A stretch of DNA of 64,000 nt, taken from the NCBI RefSeq assembly GCF_024170285.1, contig NZ_JALJXV010000005.1, forward strand, positions 274,946-338,945, in the 5' to 3' direction. Origin of the DNA: Natronocella acetinitrilica. Its GTDB lineage: Bacteria > Pseudomonadota > Gammaproteobacteria > Nitrococcales > Aquisalimonadaceae. The position numbers and the translations under genes are program-made. The notes below the pieces were generated by a model that worked only from the letters and a program-made list of their open reading frames with translations, did no database searches and was not told where the DNA came from. Below, in pieces: positions 56,913 to 64,000 of this stretch; position 1 is the first letter of the stretch, and each line of letters begins with the position of its first letter.

Positions 56913-57115
56913 GGGGCTACCTCTGCGCAATCATGAACGGGCGGTACGTGGGCCGTCATTCTAAGGGCGGGGCGACGCCGGAACAAACACCGCGGAAGCG
57001 GCATCGCGACTCCCGGGTAGTATGATAACCTGCGCAGCCCTTGTTACCGGCCGCGGGGCGTCATGCGGCGCCAGGCGCACCGCCGACGCCCCCGACCAAT
57101 ACTACCGGAGTACCC

Positions 57116-57835
57116 ATGCGCCCCAGCGGTCGACAGCCCGATGAACTTCGCCCGATCCGAATCACCCGCCACTTCACGCGCCATGCCGAAGGCTCGGTGC
57201 TGGTGGAATTCGGCGACACCCGGGTGCTCTGTACCGCCAGTGCGGAGGAGTCCGTGCCGCCTTTTCTACGCGGCAAGGGCCGCGGCTGGATCACGGCGGA
57301 GTATGGAATGCTGCCTCGCTCCACCGGCACGCGCATGGGCCGGGAAGCTGCCCGCGGCCGCCAGCAGGGCCGCACGGTGGAGATTCAACGCCTGATTGGT
57401 CGCTCTCTGCGGGCGGCCATCGACCTTCAGGCCCTGGGGGAGCGCCAGATCATTCTTGATTGCGATGTATTGCAGGCGGACGGCGGCACCCGTACTGCAT
57501 CGATTACCGGCGCCTATGTGGCGCTGACCGACGCCGTGAATCAGCTGCTCAAGGATCGCCGCGTGAAGAAAAACCCTCTGCACGGTCAGGTCGCCGCTGT
57601 CTCGGTGGGCATCTATCGCGGCCAACCGGTGCTTGATCTCGACTACCTCGAGGACAGCGAAGCGGAAACCGACATGAACGTGGTGATGAACGAGGCCGGA
57701 CAGTTCATCGAGATCCAGGGGACCGCGGAAGGTCACGCCTTCAGGATGGACGAGTTGAACGCCATGATGGAGCTTGCCCGAATCGGCGTCACTCGTCTGG
57801 TGGCAGCCCAGAGCGAGGCCCTCGCGACCAACTGA
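57116..57835 (+). CDS. rph: Ribonuclease PH
   Basis: 239 residues. [20 protein letters not shown], then [19 protein letters not shown] and the catalytic-Asp region [20 protein letters not shown] are diagnostic. It trims tRNA 3' ends using phosphate. GGAG lies six bases before ATG 57116. It is divergent from yicC and heads the rph-rdgB-hemW run. Confidence 0.97.
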   Translation: MRPSGRQPDELRPIRITRHFTRHAEGSVLVEFGDTRVLCTASAEESVPPFLRGKGRGWITAEYGMLPRSTGTRMGREAARGRQQGRTVEIQRLIGRSLRAAIDLQALGERQIILDCDVLQADGGTRTASITGAYVALTDAVNQLLKDRRVKKNPLHGQVAAVSVGIYRGQPVLDLDYLEDSEAETDMNVVMNEAGQFIEIQGTAEGHAFRMDELNAMMELARIGVTRLVAAQSEALATN

Positions 57836-57856
57836 AGCCAGACTGATGAGGACGCC

Positions 57857-58456
57857 ATGAACCGTATCGTGTTTGCCAGCGACAATCCGGGCAAGGTGCG
57901 GGAAGTCGCGGCGGTACTGCTTCCCACCGGGCTGCAGGTGATTCCCCAATCGGATTTCCTCGTGCCGGCAGCGGAAGAAACCGGCATGAGCTTCGTGGAA
58001 AACGCCATCATCAAGGCACGCAACGCCTGTCAGCACACCCGGCTGCCCGCCATCGCCGATGATTCCGGCCTGGAAGTCGATGCGCTTGAAGGTGAGCCCG
58101 GCATCTACTCGGCACGCTACGCCGGCCCGGATGCCTCCGATGAGAACAATAACGACCTGTTGCTGGCAGAACTCTCCGGGCTGCCGGCGGCAGAGCGCAG
58201 CGGCCGCTATCAATGCGTCATCGTCTATATGCGGCACGCAGCCGACCCGACGCCGCTGATCTGTCAGGCCAGCTGGGAGGGGCGCATCCTTGAACAACCA
58301 CGGGGCCGCAGTGGTTTCGGCTACGACCCGCTGTTCTGGCTGCCGGACCAGGACTGCAGCGTCGCCGAACTACCGGAGGACCTGAAGAACCGGCTCAGCC
58401 ATCGCGGTCGGGCGCTCAAGGCGCTGGTGCAGCAACTTGCGGCCACCACCGGTTGA
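57857..58456 (+). CDS. rdgB: XTP/dITP diphosphatase RdgB
   Basis: 199 residues. IVFASDNPGKVREVAAVL, then AIADDSGLEVDALEGEPGIY and GRSGFGYDPLFWLP are the Ham1/RdgB motifs. It removes non-canonical purine triphosphates. It begins 21 bp after rph. Confidence 0.97.
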   Translation: MNRIVFASDNPGKVREVAAVLLPTGLQVIPQSDFLVPAAEETGMSFVENAIIKARNACQHTRLPAIADDSGLEVDALEGEPGIYSARYAGPDASDENNNDLLLAELSGLPAAERSGRYQCVIVYMRHAADPTPLICQASWEGRILEQPRGRSGFGYDPLFWLPDQDCSVAELPEDLKNRLSHRGRALKALVQQLAATTG

Positions 58457-58465
58457 GGGCATGAC

Positions 58466-59623
58466 ATGGCGGAACCATCGCCTCCACTGGGCTTGTACAT
58501 TCACCTGCCATGGTGCGTTCACAAATGTCCCTATTGTGACTTCAACTCCCACGCCCTGCGCGGCGAGTTGCCCCATGACCGTTACACCGAGGCGCTGCTG
58601 CTGGATCTGCAGCGGGAGCTGAGCCGGGCGCCCGGACGCTCCATCGAGACGATCTTTATCGGCGGCGGCACCCCGAGCCTGTTTCCACCGGAGCAGCTGG
58701 CCCGCATCCTTGCCGCCGTGGGTGAGCGGCTATCAGATAACGCCGAAATCACCCTGGAAGCAAACCCCGGTGCCGTGGAGCAGGGACGCTTTTCGGAGTT
58801 CCGGGCGGCGGGGATCCATCGTCTGTCCATTGGGGTGCAGAGCTTTCAGGCACATCTGCTGCAACGGCTGGATCGCATTCATGGCGCCGATGAAGCGCGG
58901 CGTGCCGCAGAAACGGCCAGAGCCGCCGGTTTCCAGCGTTTCAACCTTGATCTCATGTTTGCTCTGCCAGGGCAAAGCCTGGAGGAAGCCCTGGCCGACG
59001 TCGACGAGGCGCTGGCCCTGCAGGCGCCGCACGTTTCCCACTACCAGCTCACCATCGAGCCGAACACAGTGTTCTACAGGCGCCCGCCCGCGTTGCCGGA
59101 CGAGGAGCTGGCCTGGCAGATGCAGACCGCCTGCGGCGAGCGCCTGCAGGCGGGGGGGCTCACCCGCTACGAGGTGTCGGCCTGGGCGACCCCCGGTCAG
59201 ACGTGCCGGCACAACCTCAATTACTGGCGCTTCGGCGATTACCTGGCGGTGGGTGCCGGCGCCCATGGCAAGATCACCGACCCGGCAAGCGGCGAGATTC
59301 GCCGTTACCGCAAGGCCAAGGTGCCGGAACTCTACATTCAACAGAGTCTCCGGGGCTCGACCGAAGCAGCCGCCTGGGCCGTTCCGGTGGCGGAACGCCC
59401 GCTTGAGTTCCTGATGAATGCGCTGCGCCTCACCCAGGGATTCCGCCTTGATGACTTTGCCGCGCGAACCAACTTGCCTGCGGCGACACTACGCGAGGAT
59501 CTGCAACCACTGGTTGCCGAGGGCCTGCTGGTGGGCGATGGCGCACATTATCGGGCAAGCCGTCGTGGTTATGATCATCTGGACGGCCTACTGCAACGTT
59601 TCCTGCCGGAGACCAGCCCATGA
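58466..59623 (+). CDS. hemW: Heme chaperone HemW (radical SAM)
   Basis: 385 residues. The radical SAM cluster motif is CVHKCPYC (C-x3-C-x2-C), preceded by LGLYIHLPW. GGGTPSLFPPEQL and the C-terminal HemN-like winged domain are present. HemW lacks the extra Cys of the coproporphyrinogen dehydrogenase HemN, so a heme chaperone role is assigned. Confidence 0.93.
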   Translation: MAEPSPPLGLYIHLPWCVHKCPYCDFNSHALRGELPHDRYTEALLLDLQRELSRAPGRSIETIFIGGGTPSLFPPEQLARILAAVGERLSDNAEITLEANPGAVEQGRFSEFRAAGIHRLSIGVQSFQAHLLQRLDRIHGADEARRAAETARAAGFQRFNLDLMFALPGQSLEEALADVDEALALQAPHVSHYQLTIEPNTVFYRRPPALPDEELAWQMQTACGERLQAGGLTRYEVSAWATPGQTCRHNLNYWRFGDYLAVGAGAHGKITDPASGEIRRYRKAKVPELYIQQSLRGSTEAAAWAVPVAERPLEFLMNALRLTQGFRLDDFAARTNLPAATLREDLQPLVAEGLLVGDGAHYRASRRGYDHLDGLLQRFLPETSP

Positions 59624-59808
59624 TCACCGAATGGACCGTGGAATGTCCCTACTGCTGGGAGCATTTCTCGACAGTGGTGGACTACTCTGCCGGAGAACAG
59701 GAATATGTCGAGGACTGCCAGGTCTGCTGCCGCCCCATCGTCCTGACCCTGCGAGTGGGCATGGATGGCGAGTTGACCAACGTCGACGTCTATCCGGAAC
59801 AGGACTGA
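59620..59808 (+). CDS. CPXCG-type cysteine-rich mini-protein
   Basis: 62 residues. The start overlaps the hemW stop by four bases (ATGA). It has two Cys pairs, CPYC at residues 9-12 and CQVCC at about 33-37, the zinc-ribbon layout of small CPXCG proteins (the Gly is Trp here). Acidic. Function unknown. Confidence 0.85.
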   Translation: MITEWTVECPYCWEHFSTVVDYSAGEQEYVEDCQVCCRPIVLTLRVGMDGELTNVDVYPEQD

Positions 59809-59859
59809 GGCGGGGCAAGTTCACGCACACATAACAGCCGAAAAAACGGATGCCGGCGC

Positions 59860-61338
59860 ATGGCCAACGATGACATCAACGACCTGGAGTTGCTGCTCCG
59901 CTCCCATGTGCCGCTGATCGCGGTTGAGACGGACGAGGAACAGCGCGTCCGGGAACTGTTCTGCCGCCTGATCCCCCGACTGGGGCGGCCACTGTTTACG
60001 TGGAGCATCACCGACGGCCTGCGGCGCCTGGACATCGAGGGACCACCCATGGAGGGCACCTCCGATCCGGGGAATTTCCTCCGCCACCTGCGCAGCAATG
60101 CCCAGGCTGGCGTCTACCTGGCGCCGGACTTCCATCCCTATGTAAGCGACCCGATCCATGTCCGGCTGCTCAAGGAAATCGCCCAGGGTTACGGCGACAA
60201 CCCGCGCACAGTCGCGCTGATCAGCCATCGTTTCGATCACCCGCCGGAACTGCGCAAGTTCTTTGCCCGTTTCGAGCCATCCCTGCCAGACCGCGACGCA
60301 CTGCTGCGCATCGTCAACGAGGAGGCAACGGAGTGGGCGAGACGCAACGGCGGCCAGCGGGTACGGACGGACCGCGCCACCCTCGAGAAGCTGGTACAGA
60401 ACCTCACCGGCCTGACCGCCTGGGACGCCCGGCGCCTGGCCCGAAGCGCGATCCAGAACGACGGCGCCATCACCGAATCCGATCTGCCCGGCGTGATGGA
60501 GGCAAAATATCGTCTGCTCGATCGCGGCGGCGCCCTGTCCTTCACCTACGATACGGCTCGCTTCTCCGAGGTCGGCGGCCTGACACGCCTCAAGCGCTGG
60601 CTGGAACGCCGCCGTCAGGCTTTCACCCGGGCGGACACCCAACTCGATCCGCCCAAGGGCATCCTCCTGGTGGGCGTGCAGGGCGGCGGCAAGAGCCTGG
60701 CCGCCAAGGCGGTGGCGGGACTGTGGGGGCTGCCCCTGCTGGGTCTCGACATGGGCACGCTCTACAACAAGTACTACGGCGAGAGTGAACGAAACCTGCG
60801 CGAGGCGCTGCGCAGCGCCGAGGTCATGGCCCCCTGCGTGCTGTGGATCGACGAGATCGAGAAGGCCATGTCCCAGTCGGGGAGCGATGGCGGCGTCTCG
60901 CAGCGGATGCTCGGCAGCCTGCTCACCTGGATGGCGGAGAACCGTCGCGAGGTGTTCATCGTCGCCACGGCCAATGCCATCGAACGACTGCCGCCGGAGC
61001 TGATCCGCAAGGGTCGCATGGACGAGATCTTTTTCATCGACTTGCCCAGCACCGAGGTGCGGCAGGAAATCTTCCGGATTCATCTGGAAAAGCGCGATCT
61101 ACCGCCGGAGCAGTTCGACCTGCCCCGCCTGGCAGAGGCCTGCGAAGGGTTTTCCGGGGCGGAGATCGAACAGGCGGTGGTCGCCGGGCTCTACCTCGCC
61201 CGGGAGCACGACGCGAAACTGACCACGGAGCATCTGCTCACCGAACTCGCCGAGACCCGGCCGTTGTCGGTAGTCATGCGGGAGAACCTGGATCGCCTGA
61301 GGGCATGGGCACAGGACCGGACCGTGCCGGCGGACTGA
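59860..61338 (+). CDS. Ycf46-like AAA ATPase
   Basis: 492 residues. The N-terminal half (about 1-225) lacks ATPase motifs (LLLRSHVPLIAVETDEEQRV). One AAA domain follows: Walker A GVQGGGKS, Walker B VLWIDEIEKAM, then the second-region FIVATANAIERLPPELIRKG. This is the stand-alone Ycf46/AAA arrangement found in cyanobacteria and many proteobacteria. Cellular role not established. It is codirectional with hemW. Confidence 0.9.
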   Translation: MANDDINDLELLLRSHVPLIAVETDEEQRVRELFCRLIPRLGRPLFTWSITDGLRRLDIEGPPMEGTSDPGNFLRHLRSNAQAGVYLAPDFHPYVSDPIHVRLLKEIAQGYGDNPRTVALISHRFDHPPELRKFFARFEPSLPDRDALLRIVNEEATEWARRNGGQRVRTDRATLEKLVQNLTGLTAWDARRLARSAIQNDGAITESDLPGVMEAKYRLLDRGGALSFTYDTARFSEVGGLTRLKRWLERRRQAFTRADTQLDPPKGILLVGVQGGGKSLAAKAVAGLWGLPLLGLDMGTLYNKYYGESERNLREALRSAEVMAPCVLWIDEIEKAMSQSGSDGGVSQRMLGSLLTWMAENRREVFIVATANAIERLPPELIRKGRMDEIFFIDLPSTEVRQEIFRIHLEKRDLPPEQFDLPRLAEACEGFSGAEIEQAVVAGLYLAREHDAKLTTEHLLTELAETRPLSVVMRENLDRLRAWAQDRTVPAD

Positions 61339-61349
61339 TGCAGCCGAGC

Positions 61350-62417
61350 CTAGAACCGCCAGGCGAGCTGCTCGGCAACACCTTCGGCAGCGGGCGCCAG
61401 ACCGGAGAGTGTCACGCCCAGCAGCCGCACCGGACGATGGCCCGCCTCGGTATCCGACAGCAGCCCGCTGACCACGCGCATGACTGATTCTTCGGTGCGA
61501 TAGGCAAAACGGTCCGAGCGGCTGCGGGTAATCTGCTCGAAGTCTGCGTACTTCACCTTCAAGGTTACCGTGTGGGCGACCAGGCGCTTGCCAGCCATGG
61601 ACGTCACCGCCTTGGCGGCCAGGGGCTGCAGCGCCTCAAGCATGTCCATGGGCCGCACCAGATCGTGGGCGAAGGTCGTCTCCGCACCAATGGACTTGCG
61701 CTCCCGGGTAGCCTGCACGGGTCGATGGTCAATGCCCCGGGCGATGTCGTAATAGAATGGCGCGCGCTTGCCGAAGGCCTGCTGCAACTCCTCCAGGGAA
61801 AAGCGGAGCAGATCGGCGCCGACGTGAATGCCAAGTGCGTGCATGCGCCGTTCGGTGGCGCGACCCACGCCATGAAACCGGCCGATGGGCAACTCGGCGA
61901 CGAAGGCCGCACCGGCCTCGGGGGTAATGAGGTGCAGGCCATCAGGCTTGTCCAGGTCAGATGCCTGCTTGGCCAGAAACTTGTTGTAGGACACGCCTGC
62001 GGAGATCGTGAGCCCGGTGCCCTCCCGCACGCGACGCTTGATGTCCCGGGCGATCAGGGTGGCGGACCCGCTGAAACCCGGCGTCCCGGTAACATCCAGG
62101 TAAGCCTCGTCCAGCGACAAGGGCTCCACGAGGTCCGTGTAGTCACGGAAAATGCTCTGCACCTGCCGCGAAACCGATCGATAGGCATCAAACCGGGGGC
62201 GAATGAATACCGCGTCAGGGCAAAGCCGCACGGCGCGGGCGGCAGGCATGGCGGAGTGAATACCGAAGCGCCGCGCCTCGTAGCTGCAGGTGGCAACCAC
62301 ACCGCGACCATCCGGGGAGCCGCCGACGATCACGGGCCGTCCGCGCAGGGCGGGATCGTCCCGCTGCTCGATGGCTGCGTAGAAGGCATCCATGTCGAGA
62401 TGGAGAATCTTGCGCAT
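61350..62417 (-). CDS. dinB: DNA polymerase IV
   Basis: 355 residues. ILHLDMDAFYAAIEQRDDP and PLSLDEAYLDVTG hold the catalytic acidic residues of Y-family polymerases. The little-finger domain follows. It performs translesion synthesis. ATG 62417 is taken by family N-terminus; upstream frame is open but overlaps the divergent gene's leader. Confidence 0.96.
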   Translation of the reverse strand: MRKILHLDMDAFYAAIEQRDDPALRGRPVIVGGSPDGRGVVATCSYEARRFGIHSAMPAARAVRLCPDAVFIRPRFDAYRSVSRQVQSIFRDYTDLVEPLSLDEAYLDVTGTPGFSGSATLIARDIKRRVREGTGLTISAGVSYNKFLAKQASDLDKPDGLHLITPEAGAAFVAELPIGRFHGVGRATERRMHALGIHVGADLLRFSLEELQQAFGKRAPFYYDIARGIDHRPVQATRERKSIGAETTFAHDLVRPMDMLEALQPLAAKAVTSMAGKRLVAHTVTLKVKYADFEQITRSRSDRFAYRTEESVMRVVSGLLSDTEAGHRPVRLLGVTLSGLAPAAEGVAEQLAWRF

Positions 62418-62505
62418 TGCGCCTGACCACGACCCTGCGTACCGATAGGCTATTGTACGGGGTGCGCGCGCAACGCGAACGCACCGATCGATCCACGGAG
62501 ACAGC

Positions 62506-63909
62506 ATGCGGCAGACGTTGAACAAGATCCGGACCCTGCTCGGGCCCGCCGGCTGGGTAGAGACCTCTGCCCATGGTCCTTATCTGAAGGAATGGCGAGG
62601 TCTCTATGGGGGCGTAGCGGCTGCCGTGGTCCGCCCCGGCTCCACCGAAGAAGTGGCCACCGTCCTGCGGCTTTGCAACCAGGCGGGGATCGGCGTCGTA
62701 CCGCAGGGCGGTAATACGGGCCTGTGTGGCGGCGCGGCACCGGATGAGAGCGGCCGCCAGATCATTCTCAGTCTTGAACGGCTCCATCGCGTGCGGGAAA
62801 TCGACACCGACAACAATACCCTGACCGTTGAGGCAGGCTGCACGCTTGCCGCAGTTCAACAGGCGGCTGCCGACGCGGGACGCCTGTTTCCCCTGAGCCT
62901 CGCGGCCGCGGCCCAGACGCAGATCGGCGGTGCACTGGCCACCAATGCCGGCGGCATCAACGTGCTGCATTACGGCAATACCAGGGCACTGGCCCTGGGG
63001 CTGGAGGTGGTGCTTGCAGATGGCCGCATCTGGCACGGCCTGCGTGGTCTCCGCAAGGACAACGCGGGCTATGACCTGCGCGACCTGTTCATCGGTTCGG
63101 AAGGCAGCCTGGGCATCATCACCGCCGGCGTTTTCCAGCTCTTCCCCCAGCCCGGTCAGCAGGCAACAGCCATCGTGGGCCTTGAGGCCCTGGAGCCGGC
63201 ACCGGGCCTGCTGGTCAGACTGCGGGAGGCCACCGCGGACCGCGTGGTGGGCTGTGAATTGATGAGCCGCTTCAGCCTGGAGACCGCGCTCAAGCATACC
63301 GATGGCTGTGACGAACCGCTGCCTCGGCCCCACCCGTGGTACCTGCTACTGGAACTGGCCGACGCCGCCGAGGGCGTTGCCCTCACCGATCGGCTGCAGG
63401 CCGCCCTGGCAGCCGCAGAAAAGCACGGGCAACTGGCCGCTTCCAGAGTTGCCGTCGACCGCGACGACGCAGACGCACTGTGGCGTATCCGCAAGAGCAT
63501 CCCCGCTGGCCAGAAGGGTGAGGGCGCGAGCATCAAGCACGATATATCGGTACCGGTTTCCCGCATTCCGGCCTTTGTCGAAGAGGCCTGCCGAGCCGTC
63601 GAGGAGCGCCTGCCGGGTGTCAGGCCCTGCGCCTTCGGGCACCTGGGCGATGGCAACATTCATTTCAACCTGTCACAACCGCGGGGCATGGACGGCGCTG
63701 CCTTTCTGGCCCGATGGGACGAGTTCAACCAGCTCGTCCACGATATCGTCACGGCCTACGGGGGTTCGATCGCCGCCGAACACGGCATTGGTCAACTGAA
63801 ACGCGACACCCTGGTGAACTACGGCGATCCGGTGGGCCTGGAACTGATGCGCTCCATCAAGCAGGCACTGGACCCTCGTGGAATCATGAACCCGGGCAAG
63901 GTGCTCTAG
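62506..63909 (+). CDS. FAD-linked oxidase (GlcD / D-2-hydroxyacid dehydrogenase type)
   Basis: 467 residues. The PCMH-type FAD-binding domain includes VVPQGGNTGLCGGAAPD, then TNAGGINVLHYGNTRALAL and LFIGSEGSLGIITAG. The C-terminal domain has FGHLGDGNIHFNLSQP and the late AEHGIGQLKRD. Substrate class is a D-2-hydroxy acid (glycolate, lactate or hydroxyglutarate). No GlcE/GlcF partner is adjacent, which favours a D-2-hydroxyglutarate dehydrogenase-like role, but this is not decisive. Confidence 0.9.
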   Translation: MRQTLNKIRTLLGPAGWVETSAHGPYLKEWRGLYGGVAAAVVRPGSTEEVATVLRLCNQAGIGVVPQGGNTGLCGGAAPDESGRQIILSLERLHRVREIDTDNNTLTVEAGCTLAAVQQAAADAGRLFPLSLAAAAQTQIGGALATNAGGINVLHYGNTRALALGLEVVLADGRIWHGLRGLRKDNAGYDLRDLFIGSEGSLGIITAGVFQLFPQPGQQATAIVGLEALEPAPGLLVRLREATADRVVGCELMSRFSLETALKHTDGCDEPLPRPHPWYLLLELADAAEGVALTDRLQAALAAAEKHGQLAASRVAVDRDDADALWRIRKSIPAGQKGEGASIKHDISVPVSRIPAFVEEACRAVEERLPGVRPCAFGHLGDGNIHFNLSQPRGMDGAAFLARWDEFNQLVHDIVTAYGGSIAAEHGIGQLKRDTLVNYGDPVGLELMRSIKQALDPRGIMNPGKVL

Positions 63910-63947
63910 GTGTGATCTCTCAACAGGTTGTCCACGGAGTCCCTCCG

Positions 63948-64000
63948 ATGGATGCTGAGTTTGCGGACTTGGCATTCCAAGAAGGAGAAACCCCGTGGAC
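63948..64000 (+). CDS. Possible gene start running off the right edge
   Basis: ATG 63948 is eight bases after GGAG and is followed by an open frame (MDAEFADLAFQEGETPW) to the window end. A GTG at 63995 after AAGGAG is an alternative start. Too short to identify. Confidence 0.35.
   Translation, partial: MDAEFADLAFQEGETPW

Overview
The window is a GC-rich gammaproteobacterial chromosome segment. The acidic proteins, the Tat-exported high-potential iron-sulfur protein, the housekeeping blocks (yicC-gmk-rpoZ-spoT; rph-rdgB-hemW) and the ubiC-ubiA-recG-ridA neighbourhood fit a halophilic Chromatiales/Ectothiorhodospiraceae-like bacterium. That placement is inference; no rRNA or tRNA gene was seen.

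Region 1 (1-17.6 kb) is a type III secretion system (T3SS) locus. Leftward transcription units carry sctC(N-terminal part)-D-E-F-I-J-K-L, then an unknown probable secreted protein, then a STAS protein-sctV-N-O, a 99-aa unknown and a truncated unknown gene. A LuxR-type regulator is divergent from the rightward unit sctQ-R-S-T-U, which is followed by a small unknown. Gene content and order are Ysc-like, but the machine is unusual. SctC has only the periplasmic N-domains. SctU carries TDGR where the autocleavage NPTH should be. No SctP ruler or recognisable translocon is present in the window. The STAS protein lacks its phosphorylatable serine.

Region 2 (17.7-30.9 kb) is accessory. It holds a stand-alone homologue of the carboxysome carbonic anhydrase CsoSCA beside a 485-aa leaderless protein, and an exported FG-GAP beta-propeller. 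Next come the glutathione-dependent formaldehyde pathway (frmA-fghA), an internally deleted EAL gene, exported small proteins, a class II aldolase-like protein, a diguanylate cyclase, two FixJ-type regulators and a phasin-like protein.

Region 3 (30.9-43.9 kb) is a complete nitrate assimilation locus on the minus strand: nasR, nrtA-B-D (ABC uptake), nirB-nirD, nasA (with C-terminal BFD domain), cobA (siroheme precursor) and a NarK-type transporter. The sequence supports layered control. Two promoters each show a sigma54-like -24/-12 element and paired NtrC-like sites exactly 31 bp apart. The nirB leader contains a strong intrinsic terminator, consistent with antitermination by the NIT-ANTAR protein NasR.

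Region 4 (44-64 kb) is mostly housekeeping: cardiolipin synthase, ubiA, ubiC, recG, ridA, a second diguanylate cyclase, HiPIP, a secreted nuclease-like protein, spoT, rpoZ, gmk, yicC, rph, rdgB, hemW, a Cys-rich mini-protein, a Ycf46-like AAA ATPase, dinB and a GlcD-like FAD oxidase.
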